A DNA stretch of 64,000 nt from Rhizobium freirei PRF 81. Its GTDB lineage: Bacteria; Pseudomonadota; Alphaproteobacteria; Rhizobiales; Rhizobiaceae. Positions within the stretch are counted from its first letter, which is position 1. Each line of letters starts with the position of its first letter. Made by a program: the position numbers and the translations under genes. The stretch lies in contig NZ_AQHN01000055.1 in NCBI RefSeq assembly GCF_000359745.1, positions 310,001 to 374,000 of the forward strand. The letters run 5' to 3'. This document shows, one piece after another, positions 53,335 through 61,353 of the stretch. Below the pieces are notes generated by a model that worked only from the letters and a program-made list of their open reading frames with translations, did not search any database and was not told the origin of the DNA.

Positions 53335-53847
53335 ATGCACACGCCGGTAGCAGCAGCCATCGATATCAGACGCGACCTGGTCGGGCTTCTTCCGAAGCTG
53401 CGGCGCTTCGCAGTGACTCTGACCGGCGACCTCACCGAAGCCGATGAGCTCGTCCAAGGCGTCTGTCAGCGCGGCATAGCCAAGTTCCACCTCTGGAACG
53501 GCACCGGCAAGCTGGAAAGCTGGCTCTATACGATGGCTCGGAATCAATGGGTCGATGAAGCCCGGCGTCACAAGCTGCGCCCCTCCAAGGGCAACGCTCT
53601 CGAGCAGGGCGAGCCTGCAGCCAGCCTGCACCCAAATCCTGTGGAAGCTGGAGAAGCCCATCGCTTGGTCACATCTTTGCCCGAAGGATTTGCCAGTGTC
53701 TTCCTGCTGGTCGATGTCGAAGGGCATAATTACAAGCAGGCGGCCGAGATTCTCGGCATTCCCCAGTCGGCATTGGCCTCACGGCTCTCCAGCGCTCGTC
53801 TTTACCTCGCCTCCCAAGGCCATAACCGTTCGTCTCGAAGGTTTTAA
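53335..53847 (+). CDS. ECF sigma factor
   Basis: 170 residues. Region 2 (about 15-75) reads LRRFAVTLTGDLTEADELVQGVCQRGIAKFHLW...; the usual Asp after LVQ is Gly here. Region 4 (about 110-160) reads SLPEGFASVFLLVDVEGHNYKQAAEILGIPQSALASRLSSARLYL, a good helix-turn-helix. It directs RNA polymerase to a small set of promoters; the cognate anti-sigma is the next gene (12-nt gap). No obvious promoter of its own could be picked out from the 208 bp upstream. Confidence 0.9.
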   Translation: MHTPVAAAIDIRRDLVGLLPKLRRFAVTLTGDLTEADELVQGVCQRGIAKFHLWNGTGKLESWLYTMARNQWVDEARRHKLRPSKGNALEQGEPAASLHPNPVEAGEAHRLVTSLPEGFASVFLLVDVEGHNYKQAAEILGIPQSALASRLSSARLYLASQGHNRSSRRF

Positions 53848-53859
53848 GCATTGCAGGAC

Positions 53860-54693
53860 ATGAAGAAAATGCCGCTCGAAGTTCGCTTGTCCGCCCTCAT
53901 GGACGGCGAAATGAGCCGTGACGAAAAGGAAGAGCTGGAAAAGCTGGTCGCCTCCGATCCCGAGGCCCGGCGGATTCTCGATGAATTGAGACATGGCTCC
54001 GATGTCGGCCGCAAGGCTCTCGACGAAGTGTTGAAAGAGCCGGTGCCCCTGGCGCTCGTGCGATCCATCAAGAGCGCTCAGGCTCCAAAGACGCGCGACC
54101 CTTCTCCCCGGCTCGCGCGACCGTCATTCAAGCTTGCGCCGACAGGCCGGCAGTCGCTTGCCGCGGCGCTGATTTTGTTCGTGCTCGGTGGCGGTATCGG
54201 CTACCTTTTCGGCATGCAGCCGGCCCAGGTGCCTGCAGCCAGCCCCCCTACCCAGGCGCAGATCGCGATGCGCAATTGGCTGGATGATATCGCGGCGTAT
54301 CATCGCGTCTATTCGCGGCAATCGCGCCACATGGTCGAGTTGCAGGCCAGCGAACAGGATGAGATCAGCAAGTGGCTGTCGAGCACGGTCGGCGTGAAGT
54401 TCAATTTTCCGGATCTTGCCGCCGACGGCCTCGTCTTCCAGGGCGCCCGCATGTTCATCGCCAGCGGCAAGCCTGTGGGTCAGCTAATCTACAAGAATCT
54501 CGACGGGGACGTCGTCGCCATTTGTTTCACCAAGACAGACGGCGTGGCGAACAGCAACAATTTCGACGAAACCATCAAGGACGATGTCAGCATCGTCTCC
54601 TGGTACCGCGACGGCGCGACCTATGCCGTTGTCGGCCCATCCTCGGATGCTATGCTCGACCAGATCGCCAACAGAGTATCAGCCGAAATCTGA
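53860..54693 (+). CDS. Anti-sigma factor, membrane bound
   Basis: 277 residues from ATG 53860 (TTG at 53851 is an alternative). The cytosolic N-terminus (LEVRLSALMDGEMSRDEKEELEKLVASDPEARRIL) has the shape of anti-sigma zinc-finger/ASD-like domains but no HxxxCxxC motif. One membrane helix follows (about 98-120, LAAALILFVLGGGIGYLFG) and a periplasmic C-terminal part of about 155 residues. It should hold the upstream sigma factor at the membrane until a signal reaches the periplasmic part. Confidence 0.85.
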   Translation: MKKMPLEVRLSALMDGEMSRDEKEELEKLVASDPEARRILDELRHGSDVGRKALDEVLKEPVPLALVRSIKSAQAPKTRDPSPRLARPSFKLAPTGRQSLAAALILFVLGGGIGYLFGMQPAQVPAASPPTQAQIAMRNWLDDIAAYHRVYSRQSRHMVELQASEQDEISKWLSSTVGVKFNFPDLAADGLVFQGARMFIASGKPVGQLIYKNLDGDVVAICFTKTDGVANSNNFDETIKDDVSIVSWYRDGATYAVVGPSSDAMLDQIANRVSAEI

Positions 54694-54792
54694 TAGAGCG
54701 CCGCTCGCTTTACGGCTTGCGGCGACCCGCCGGCCGATGGATAATGCTATGCGATAATCGCACTGGATTGATATCCTCGCTGGAGTTTCAAT

Positions 54793-54996
54793 ATGTCCGA
54801 CGTTCTGCTCACCATTCCGGAAATCGACAGACGCATAGCGGTGATCAGGGAAAATCTTCGCGAACTGATCGAACAGGCCACCGCCTTCTCCGGCGCGGCC
54901 GACGAAGAACGGACGTCGGAGCGCATCTCCGAGCAAGAGGAAGAGCTTGAGCGCCTGACGAAGCAGCGCGATGAGCTTGCCAATCAGAAGCCATGA
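54793..54996 (+). CDS. Small coiled-coil protein, 67 aa
   Basis: 67 residues, almost all helical heptads with Glu, Arg and Leu (ISEQEEELERLTKQRDELANQKP). Soluble, no signal. No domain known. It may be a small accessory protein; function unknown. Confidence 0.65.
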   Translation: MSDVLLTIPEIDRRIAVIRENLRELIEQATAFSGAADEERTSERISEQEEELERLTKQRDELANQKP

Positions 54997-55081
54997 ATGC
55001 AGCGAGGACGGTGTCTCCGTCCTTCGGCGACGGCCAGCTTCAGCGCTGGCCGCGATTCTTCTCTACATGGACTAAAATGCA

Positions 55082-55543
55082 ATGGCCGACGATTTTCTGA
55101 TCCGATTCGTGACACCGCAAGACCATGAGCAGTGGCTTATCCTATGGGAAGGCTACAACAGGTTTTACGGGCGCTTCGAGGCAACAGCCCTTCCGGCCAA
55201 TATCACGCAGATGACGTGGCAGCGCTTCTTCGATGCCTATGAACCCATGCACGCACTCGTGGCCGAAAGAAATGGCCGGCTGCTCGGGCTGTCGCATTAT
55301 CTCTTCCACCGCAGCACCATAGCCGTCGAGCCAAGCTGCTACTTGCAGGATCTGTTCACCGACGAAACGGCGCGGGGAACGGGCATCGGATCGGCATTGA
55401 TTGAAGCCGTTTATGCACAGGCCCGGCAGGCTGGCTCGCATCGCGTCTACTGGCAGACGCATGAAACGAACGCCAAGGCAATGCGCGTTTACGACAAGAT
55501 CGCGGAGCGCTCCGGATTTGTCGTCTATCGCAAGTCATTGTGA
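55082..55543 (+). CDS. GNAT family N-acetyltransferase
   Basis: 153 residues. Motif A: LQDLFTDETARGTGIGSALIEAVYAQARQAGSHRVYWQTHETNAKAMRVYDKIAERSGF, typical of small-molecule acetyltransferases. Convergent with leuA. Substrate unknown. Confidence 0.88.
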   Translation: MADDFLIRFVTPQDHEQWLILWEGYNRFYGRFEATALPANITQMTWQRFFDAYEPMHALVAERNGRLLGLSHYLFHRSTIAVEPSCYLQDLFTDETARGTGIGSALIEAVYAQARQAGSHRVYWQTHETNAKAMRVYDKIAERSGFVVYRKSL

Positions 55544-55583
55544 AACGGCTACCCCGCCTACCAAACTGCTCGCCATAAGCAGA

Positions 55584-55615
55584 ACGAAAAATCCCCCCGA
55601 CGATATCGAGGGGAT
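55584..55615 (-). terminator. Rho-independent terminator of leuA
   Basis: Minus-strand stem ATCCCCTCGA / TCGGGGGGAT (10 bp, one G-T pair; arms 55606-55615 and 55591-55600) followed by TTTTCG, 31 bp past the leuA stop. Confidence 0.8.
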
Positions 55616-55645
55616 CGATTTTCACTGAATTTAGTGGATTGGATT

Positions 55646-57358
55646 TCAGCCCTTAGCAGCCTTGATATCGAGCACGCGGTTTGCGGCCGAAACGATCGCC
55701 TCAAGGGAAGCGGCGACAATGTTCGTATTGATGCCGGCACCGAAGAGCTTGCCGTCCGGATAGGAAACCTCGACATACGAAATCGCCGCCGCGTTGGAGC
55801 CATGCTGCAGCGAGTGCTCGGAATAGTCCTCGACGGACATCGAAACGCCGAGATAGATCGAAAGCGCGTTGATGAAGCCGTCGATCGGGCCATTGCCACG
55901 GCCTTCGATGCGTTTCGCCTCGCCATTGTCGGAAATCTCGGCCGCAACGATACGCTGACCCTTGTGTTCGGGATCGGCGAAAGTGTGATGATCGATAAAG
56001 CGAATCCGGCCTCCGGGCTGGGTGACATAACGCTCGATGAAATGCTCGTAGATGCGCTTGGACGGCAATTCCTTGCCTTCCTCGTCGGTAATGCGCTGGA
56101 TCTCCTCGCGATATTCCACCTGGAGATTGCGCGGCAGGTTCAGCCCGTAGTCCTGCTGCATGATGTAAGCGATGCCGCCCTTGCCCGACTGCGAGTTGAT
56201 GCGGATGATCGCCTCATAAGTGCGGCCGACATCCTGCGGGTCGATCGGCAGATAGGGCACTTCCCAAACCGGATCGTTGGCGACCTTCGCCGCCTTCATG
56301 CCCTTGTTGATCGCATCCTGATGCGAACCGGAGAAGGCGGTGTAGACCAGCTCGCCGACGTAAGGGTGACGCTCGCCGATCGCCATCTGGTTGGAATATT
56401 CGAAGACTTCCTTCATGCGCTCGATGTTCGAGCAATCCAGCTCCGGATCGACCCCTTGCGTGAACATGTTCAACGCCATGGTGACGACATCGACATTGCC
56501 TGTGCGCTCGCCATTGCCGAACAAGGTGCCTTCGACGCGGTCGGCACCGGCCATCAGCGCCAGCTCGGCGGCTGCGATGCCCGTGCCGCGGTCATTGTGC
56601 GGATGCAGGGAGATGATCAGATTTTCGCGATTGTCGAGGTTGCGGCACATCCACTCGATCTGGTCGGCATAGATGTTCGGCGTCGCCATTTCCACGGTGG
56701 ACGGCAGGTTGATGATCAGCTTGTTGTCCGGCGTCGGCTTCATGACGTCGATGACCGCGTTGCAGATTTCCAGAGCCACATCCAGCTCAGTGCCGGTAAA
56801 GCTTTCCGGCGAATATTCGAAGCGGTAGCCGCCGCCAGCCTTGGCCGCCATGTCGCTGATCATCTTGGCTGCATCGACAGCGATCTGCTTGATGCCGTGC
56901 ACGTCCTTGGCAAACACCACGCGGCGCTGCAATTCGCTGGTGGAATTGTAGAAATGCACGATCGGCTTGTTGGCGCCTTTCAGCGCCTCGAAGGTGCGGG
57001 TGATCAATTCCGGACGGCACTGCACCAGAACCTGCAACGATACGTCGGCAGGCACATTGCCCTGCTCGATGCACCAGCGGGCGAAGTCGAAGTCGGTCTG
57101 GGAGGCCGAGGGGAAGCCGATCTCGATTTCCTTGAAGCCCATATCCAGCAGCAACTGGAACATGCGCGCCTTGCGGTCGTGACCCATTGGATCGACGAGC
57201 GCCTGATTGCCGTCGCGCAGGTCGACCGAGCACCAGATCGGCGCCTTGGTGATGACCTTGGACGGCCAGGTCCGGTCGGGAATGTTGATCTGCGGATAAG
57301 CGCGGTATTTTACCGTCGCTTCGGGCATGCCTTTGGGGGAATGGCTGTTCGCGTCCAT
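55646..57358 (-). CDS. leuA: 2-isopropylmalate synthase
   Basis: 570 residues, the long type with a C-terminal regulatory domain (about 430-565). LeuA condenses acetyl-CoA with 2-oxoisovalerate, the first committed step of leucine synthesis. Motifs: VDLRDGNQALVDPMG near the start, the HPHNDRGTGIAAAE metal/His site, GNGERTGNVD, and the LEGTLFGNG-like VEGTLFGNG. Feedback inhibition by leucine is expected through the C-terminal domain. A candidate leucine leader peptide with its own promoter lies upstream (57517-57678). A strong terminator follows. Confidence 0.96.
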   Translation of the reverse strand: MDANSHSPKGMPEATVKYRAYPQINIPDRTWPSKVITKAPIWCSVDLRDGNQALVDPMGHDRKARMFQLLLDMGFKEIEIGFPSASQTDFDFARWCIEQGNVPADVSLQVLVQCRPELITRTFEALKGANKPIVHFYNSTSELQRRVVFAKDVHGIKQIAVDAAKMISDMAAKAGGGYRFEYSPESFTGTELDVALEICNAVIDVMKPTPDNKLIINLPSTVEMATPNIYADQIEWMCRNLDNRENLIISLHPHNDRGTGIAAAELALMAGADRVEGTLFGNGERTGNVDVVTMALNMFTQGVDPELDCSNIERMKEVFEYSNQMAIGERHPYVGELVYTAFSGSHQDAINKGMKAAKVANDPVWEVPYLPIDPQDVGRTYEAIIRINSQSGKGGIAYIMQQDYGLNLPRNLQVEYREEIQRITDEEGKELPSKRIYEHFIERYVTQPGGRIRFIDHHTFADPEHKGQRIVAAEISDNGEAKRIEGRGNGPIDGFINALSIYLGVSMSVEDYSEHSLQHGSNAAAISYVEVSYPDGKLFGAGINTNIVAASLEAIVSAANRVLDIKAAKG

Positions 57359-57474
57359 GGTCTCGTCTCTTCCTTTCCCGTCATTTTATCCCGCGTCTTA
57401 GCCGATCGCATGCGGCTTGGCGATGATAAATGCGGACCCTTTGCGGGTATGCTGTCGATTTTAGGGTAAGTCAC

Positions 57475-57518
57475 GAGGAGCGATGGCCAGCGGGCTTTTC
57501 GGCCGCCGGGCGCTCCTC
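57475..57518 (-). promoter_or_regulatory. Hairpin between leader ORF and leuA
   Basis: Perfect 8-bp outer arms GAGGAGCG (57475-57482) and complement (57511-57518), with partial inner pairing. On the minus-strand RNA it begins at the stop codon of the leader ORF. No U-run follows, so it is not a simple intrinsic terminator; it could be the structure that ribosome position controls. Confidence 0.5.
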
Positions 57519-57642
57519 AACGGACCCGGCAACCGCGCGTAAGGCCGAGGAGAAGAAGCGAGGTAAGGGCGCGCGTATTGTCACGCAAGGCTACGCGCCC
57601 ACGTGCAATCTGTTCGGAAATCTTTGCGCCAGTCAACTTCAT
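57517..57642 (-). CDS. Candidate leucine leader peptide of leuA, 41 aa
   Basis: 41 codons from ATG 57642 to a TGA at 57517, between benE and leuA and on their strand. The C-terminal half has six Leu in nine codons, including four in a row (codons CTT CTT CTC CTC, 57547-57558), in the order ALTSLLLLGL. A run of control codons before a regulated biosynthetic gene is the hallmark of attenuation leaders. A promoter-like TATAAG ends 7 bp before the ATG, so the mRNA could be leaderless, as reported for trpL in Sinorhizobium. A TTG at 57588 would give a shorter 23-aa form. Confidence 0.55.
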   Translation of the reverse strand: MKLTGAKISEQIARGRVALRDNTRALTSLLLLGLTRGCRVR

Positions 57643-57649
57643 GGCCGCG

Positions 57650-57678
57650 CTTATAGCCGCCGGATCGAAAAGAAGCAA
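57650..57678 (-). promoter_or_regulatory. Candidate promoter of the leu leader and leuA
   Basis: On the minus strand -35 TTGCTT (57673-57678), 17-bp spacer, -10 TATAAG (57650-57655). Predicted +1 falls on or next to the ATG of the leader ORF at 57642. It starts 8 bp past the benE stop. Confidence 0.5.
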
Positions 57679-57686
57679 CCCCTTGG

Positions 57687-58871
57687 TCACGTCTTCAGCA
57701 TCTGCACGCCGCGCGACAGCGCCAACATCAGCCCGCCCGCGATCAGCCCCCAGAAGGCGCCGGAAATCCCGCCGAAGGAAACGCCCGATGCCGTCACAAG
57801 AAACGTGATCGCGGCAGCCTCTCGCGATTCCGGCTGCTGAAACGCATTCAGCGCCGAATTCGACAGCGCACCGACAAGCGCCAGACCGGCGACGGCCTCG
57901 ATCAGAATCGGCGGCGCAAGCGCGACGAAAGCCGTGACGGCGCTCGCAAGCAGGCCCAGAATGACGTAGCCGATGCCGGCGGTGATCGCCGCCCAATAGC
58001 GCCGTTTGGGATCGGCATGTGCATCCTGCCCGGCGCACATGGCGGCGGTAATGGCGGCAAGATTGACGGCATGACCGCCGAAAGGAGCGGCGAGAAGCGA
58101 GAATAGGCCGGTCACGGCAAACAGCGGCCCCGGCTTCGGATCGTAGTGATGCACCTTGAGCACGACGATGCCCGGTATGTTCTGCGAGGCCATCGTCACG
58201 ATGAACAGCGGCAGCGCGATGGACACGATGCCGGCAAGCGTAAAGACCGGCTTTACGAATTCGACCGTCGGCAACAGCGAATGCTCGATCGAGCCAAGTG
58301 CGCCGTCCGGTATTTTCACGCCGAAGGCCAGAACGAGAGCAAAGGCAGCAAGGGCGGCCGGCACAGCCCAGAGCCTCTTGAACGCGCCGACGACGATCCA
58401 GGCAAGAATGATCGGCAGGCCGAAAGCCGGATTGAAGGCGATCGCCTTCACCGGCGCGAAGCAAAGACCGAGCAGAACGCCGGCGAGCATGGCATTGGCC
58501 AGCGGCGCCGGGATGGCGGCAACGGCACGGCCGAACGGGCGAAAGAGCCCGGCGATGACGATCAATATACCGCAGATGAGGAACGCGCCGACCGCCGCCG
58601 GAAAACCACCCTCGATCGCTCCACCGCTTGCGAGTAACGCCGCTCCGGGCGTCGACCAGGCAATGCTGATCGGCAATCTGGTCACCACGCTGAGCACAAT
58701 GGCGCAAAGACCCATCGCAACAGAAAGCGCCATCAGGCCCGATGCTGCTTGCGCGTCCGTCGCGCCGACAACCTGCAGACCATGAAAGACGACTGCAAAG
58801 GAGCTGGCAAAGCCGACAAAGGCCGTGAGGCACCCCATGAAGAGGCTTTGGACGGAGAAGTCTTTGAGCAT
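57687..58871 (-). CDS. benE: Benzoate/H+ symporter family membrane protein
   Basis: 394 residues with about 11-12 membrane helices. The BenE family pattern is seen: LTAFVGFASSFAVVFHGLQVVGA, RLPISIAWSTPGAALLASGG, LANAMLAGVLLGLCFAPVKAI and ALSNSALNAFQQPESREAAAITFLVTASGVSFGGISGAFWGLIAG. It should carry a benzoate-like aromatic acid with H+. No aromatic degradation genes are adjacent, so the true substrate is open. It is divergent from the DeoR gene. Another frame is open across the same region but does not look like protein. Confidence 0.92.
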   Translation of the reverse strand: MLKDFSVQSLFMGCLTAFVGFASSFAVVFHGLQVVGATDAQAASGLMALSVAMGLCAIVLSVVTRLPISIAWSTPGAALLASGGAIEGGFPAAVGAFLICGILIVIAGLFRPFGRAVAAIPAPLANAMLAGVLLGLCFAPVKAIAFNPAFGLPIILAWIVVGAFKRLWAVPAALAAFALVLAFGVKIPDGALGSIEHSLLPTVEFVKPVFTLAGIVSIALPLFIVTMASQNIPGIVVLKVHHYDPKPGPLFAVTGLFSLLAAPFGGHAVNLAAITAAMCAGQDAHADPKRRYWAAITAGIGYVILGLLASAVTAFVALAPPILIEAVAGLALVGALSNSALNAFQQPESREAAAITFLVTASGVSFGGISGAFWGLIAGGLMLALSRGVQMLKT

Positions 58872-59021
58872 GGCGACGGAGACTCATAGGAAGAGCGATT
58901 GAACCCGCATGGAGCATTACAAGCGTCGGGCGTGCAAGTGCAGTTTCGAGGCAAAGTGGCGGCAGCGGCGATCAAGTCGATCGCCATATGCATCGTCATC
59001 GGCTCTAATCGTGCATAAACA

Positions 59022-59056
59022 TGTAAATTGACTCTCTTGTTTACACACGATAATGA
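59022..59056 (+). promoter_or_regulatory. Promoter and palindromic operator of the DeoR gene
   Basis: -35 TTGACT (59028-59033), 17-bp spacer, -10 TAATGA (59051-59056). The inverted repeat TGTAAA (59022-59027) and TTTACA (59040-59045), 12 bp apart, embraces the -35. The predicted +1 (about 59063) is at the ATG itself, and no ribosome site is visible, so the mRNA may be leaderless. The layout fits autorepression by the DeoR protein, which is inference. Confidence 0.5.
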
Positions 59057-59062
59057 AAGTTT

Positions 59063-59848
59063 ATGAGCAATTCACTTCCATTATCCCGCCGAGATGTCAT
59101 CGAGGCACGGCTTGCAGAGGGACGGCAGATCGTCGCCGCATCGCTTGCCGTGGAGTTCAATGTTTCCGAGGACGCCGTGCGCCGCGATCTGCGGGCGCTG
59201 GCCGCAGAAGGCAAATGCCGGCGCGTCTACGGCGGCGCACTGCCTCTCCTGACGCCCTCGCAACCCATGTCCGCACGGATCGGACAGGAATCCGAGCGCA
59301 AACGGGCTTTGGCGCGCGCGGCCGTTGCGATGATCGAACCAGGGGAGTTTCTGTTTCTCGACAGCGGCAGCACGAACCTTGAGATCGTGGAACTGCTGCC
59401 GAAGAACCTGGAAGCGATGATCGCGACGAATTCCATCGACATAGCCGCCGCGGTCATGAAGCGCGGCGATATTCCGCTCGTGCTGATCGGCGGGGCGGTC
59501 AATCCCATTGTCGGCGGCAGCGTCGATGCTTCCGCGGTTGCCGCCGTCGAAGCCATGAACATCGGCCGCTGCTTTCTGGGCGTCTGCGCCATTTCGGCAA
59601 GAGGCGGCATCAGCGTGTACGAACATGCAGATGCGATCTTCAAACGGACGCTTCTTAGAAGAAGCGCAGCACGCATCGCGCTGATCACATCCGAGAAATT
59701 TCACGAACGCGCGCCGCACCGGATCGGCGGCGCTGCGGATATCGACTGGCTTGTTGTCGAGGATGACCTGCCTGGCGATGACGAGAAGGCGGCCATCGAA
59801 GCTGGTTTCTCGCTCCTGCGGCTGCGCGACGTCACTCCATCCTCCTAA
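59063..59848 (+). CDS. DeoR/GlpR family transcription regulator
   Basis: 261 residues. N-terminal winged helix-turn-helix (about 5-60; LAVEFNVSEDAVRRDLRALAAEGKCRRVYGGA), then a sugar-phosphate-binding domain with FLDSGSTNLEIVELLP and the later GICAIS-like LGVCAISARGG. Regulators of this type respond to phosphorylated sugars. It sits 22 nt before the MFS gene, and both are likely transcribed together. The operator and promoter are listed separately. Confidence 0.92.
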   Translation: MSNSLPLSRRDVIEARLAEGRQIVAASLAVEFNVSEDAVRRDLRALAAEGKCRRVYGGALPLLTPSQPMSARIGQESERKRALARAAVAMIEPGEFLFLDSGSTNLEIVELLPKNLEAMIATNSIDIAAAVMKRGDIPLVLIGGAVNPIVGGSVDASAVAAVEAMNIGRCFLGVCAISARGGISVYEHADAIFKRTLLRRSAARIALITSEKFHERAPHRIGGAADIDWLVVEDDLPGDDEKAAIEAGFSLLRLRDVTPSS

Positions 59849-59870
59849 TCTCGAAAGACGAGGAACCATC

Positions 59871-61061
59871 ATGCAATCCACCGATCGGCCGGAAACCCGG
59901 CTGGCAACACGCCTTGCCTTTCTGGTCGCGGGTTTTGCCCTCGCCTGCTGGGCGCCGCTCGTCCCATTCGCCAAGGATCGTCTTGGCGTCGATGACGGCG
60001 TGCTCGGTATGCTGCTGCTTTGCCTGGGGCTCGGTTCCGTCGCTGCAATGCTTGCCACCGGCATGTTGAGCGCGCGCTACGGCAGCAAGCCGATCATCAT
60101 CGCGGGCGGCTTGGGCCTTGCGCTCATCTTGCCGACCTTAACCGTGGCCAGCACGCCCTTCACCCTCGGTATCGCGCTCGCGGCTTTCGGCGCCTGCCTG
60201 GGATCGCTGGATGTTGCCATGAACATTCACGCCGTCGAAGTCGAAAAAGGCGCGGACCGACCGTTGATGTCCGGCTTCCATGCGCTGTTCAGCATCGGCG
60301 GCTTCATCGGCTCCCTGGTCGTCACGCTCCTCCTGTCCGCCAAGGCCGGTCCGCTCGTCGCCACGCTGCTATGTTCGGCCGTGATGATCGTCGCCATGGT
60401 CGCCGCTTGGCCGCGGCTGCTGCGCACCGTCCAAGCGGAGGATGCGCCGCTCTTTGTCATGCCCCGCGGCTTCGTGCTGCTGCTTGCGGCTCTTGCCGCC
60501 ATCACCTTCCTCGTCGAAGGCGCCATCCTCGACTGGAGCGCCCTGCTCCTCACCACTCAAGGGAGGGTCGATGCAAGCCATGGCGGTCTCGGCTACATGC
60601 TGTTCGCGGTCGCGATGACAATGGGTCGCCTGGGCGGCGATGCCGTCACCGCCAGGTTCGGAGACAAGGCGATCATGCTATGGGGCGGCGTGGTCGCGAT
60701 AGCGGGTTTTGCCATCCTTCTCCTCAGCCCGATCGCGATAATTGCCATGAGCGGCTTCCTGCTGATCGGCCTCGGCGCCTCCAACATCGTCCCGGTTCTT
60801 TTCCGCAAGGGCGGCGCGCAGAAAGTCATGCCGGCTGGCCTGGCGGTCGCGGCGATCACCATGACCGGCTATGCAGGCGTCCTGGTCGGCCCGGCCGGCG
60901 TTGGCTTCGCCGCGGATCATCTGGGCCTGCCCGGCGCCTTCTGGTTGCTGGCCCTATTGCTCTGCGTCGCGCCACTCTGCGCCGGCACCGTGACCCGCAA
61001 TCGAGATCAGGAAGAAGGAGAGGCAGATGCGCCTCGCTCATACGGCTCCATGGACGCCTGA
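59871..61061 (+). CDS. MFS transporter (YbjJ/FucP-like)
   Basis: 396 residues from ATG 59871, with GAGGAACC just ahead; a longer frame from 59751 overlaps the DeoR gene. Twelve hydrophobic helices. LATGMLSARYGSKPIIIAGGL holds the MFS loop motif, and CLGSLDVAMNIHAVEVEKGADRPLMSGFHALFSIGGFIGS matches the YbjJ/FucP-type. Sugar or organic solute transport is likely; the DeoR partner points to a sugar. The 290 bp downstream hold a hairpin. Confidence 0.88.
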   Translation: MQSTDRPETRLATRLAFLVAGFALACWAPLVPFAKDRLGVDDGVLGMLLLCLGLGSVAAMLATGMLSARYGSKPIIIAGGLGLALILPTLTVASTPFTLGIALAAFGACLGSLDVAMNIHAVEVEKGADRPLMSGFHALFSIGGFIGSLVVTLLLSAKAGPLVATLLCSAVMIVAMVAAWPRLLRTVQAEDAPLFVMPRGFVLLLAALAAITFLVEGAILDWSALLLTTQGRVDASHGGLGYMLFAVAMTMGRLGGDAVTARFGDKAIMLWGGVVAIAGFAILLLSPIAIIAMSGFLLIGLGASNIVPVLFRKGGAQKVMPAGLAVAAITMTGYAGVLVGPAGVGFAADHLGLPGAFWLLALLLCVAPLCAGTVTRNRDQEEGEADAPRSYGSMDA

Positions 61062-61214
61062 ATCGGCACTGCGGCGGCGTTCCGGGGGCCATTTCGGTGT
61101 GACGGTCGGCAAGCCAGATCGTACCTGCAACCGGCCTCGGACATCCCTCTAGAGCAGCGGCAATCTTTCGAGTTCGCCACCTCCGGAAACGTTGCACCCT
61201 CTCGAGTGGCGAAG

Positions 61215-61242
61215 GCTGGCGACGGATTTTTCCGTCGCCAGC
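61215..61242. terminator. Perfect hairpin downstream of MFS gene
   Basis: 12-bp arms GCTGGCGACGGA (61215-61226) and complement (61231-61242) around a 4-nt loop, followed by TTATTTCTT on the plus strand. Likely the MFS terminator, 153 bp past the stop. Confidence 0.7.
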
Positions 61243-61281
61243 TTATTTCTTCCGATCAAAGCCGATCCGGATCGAAAACCT

Positions 61282-61325
61282 CAAAAAGCAAAACGCCCCC
61301 GCCTGCCGTCTGGCAAGCGAAGGCG
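61282..61325 (-). terminator. Rho-independent terminator of clpP
   Basis: Minus-strand 14-bp stem (61312-61325 with 61294-61307, some G-T pairs) with a 4-nt loop, followed by TTTTGCTTTTT. 28 bp past the clpP stop. Confidence 0.8.
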
Positions 61326-61353
61326 CTCGAAGCAATCGGCAAAACCCGCTAGG

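Noticed and set aside
57517..58917. A 466-codon minus frame across benE.
   Set aside because: benE in the other frame has full membrane helices and family motifs. Only the 3' end of this frame (the Leu-rich ORF) was kept as a candidate leader peptide.
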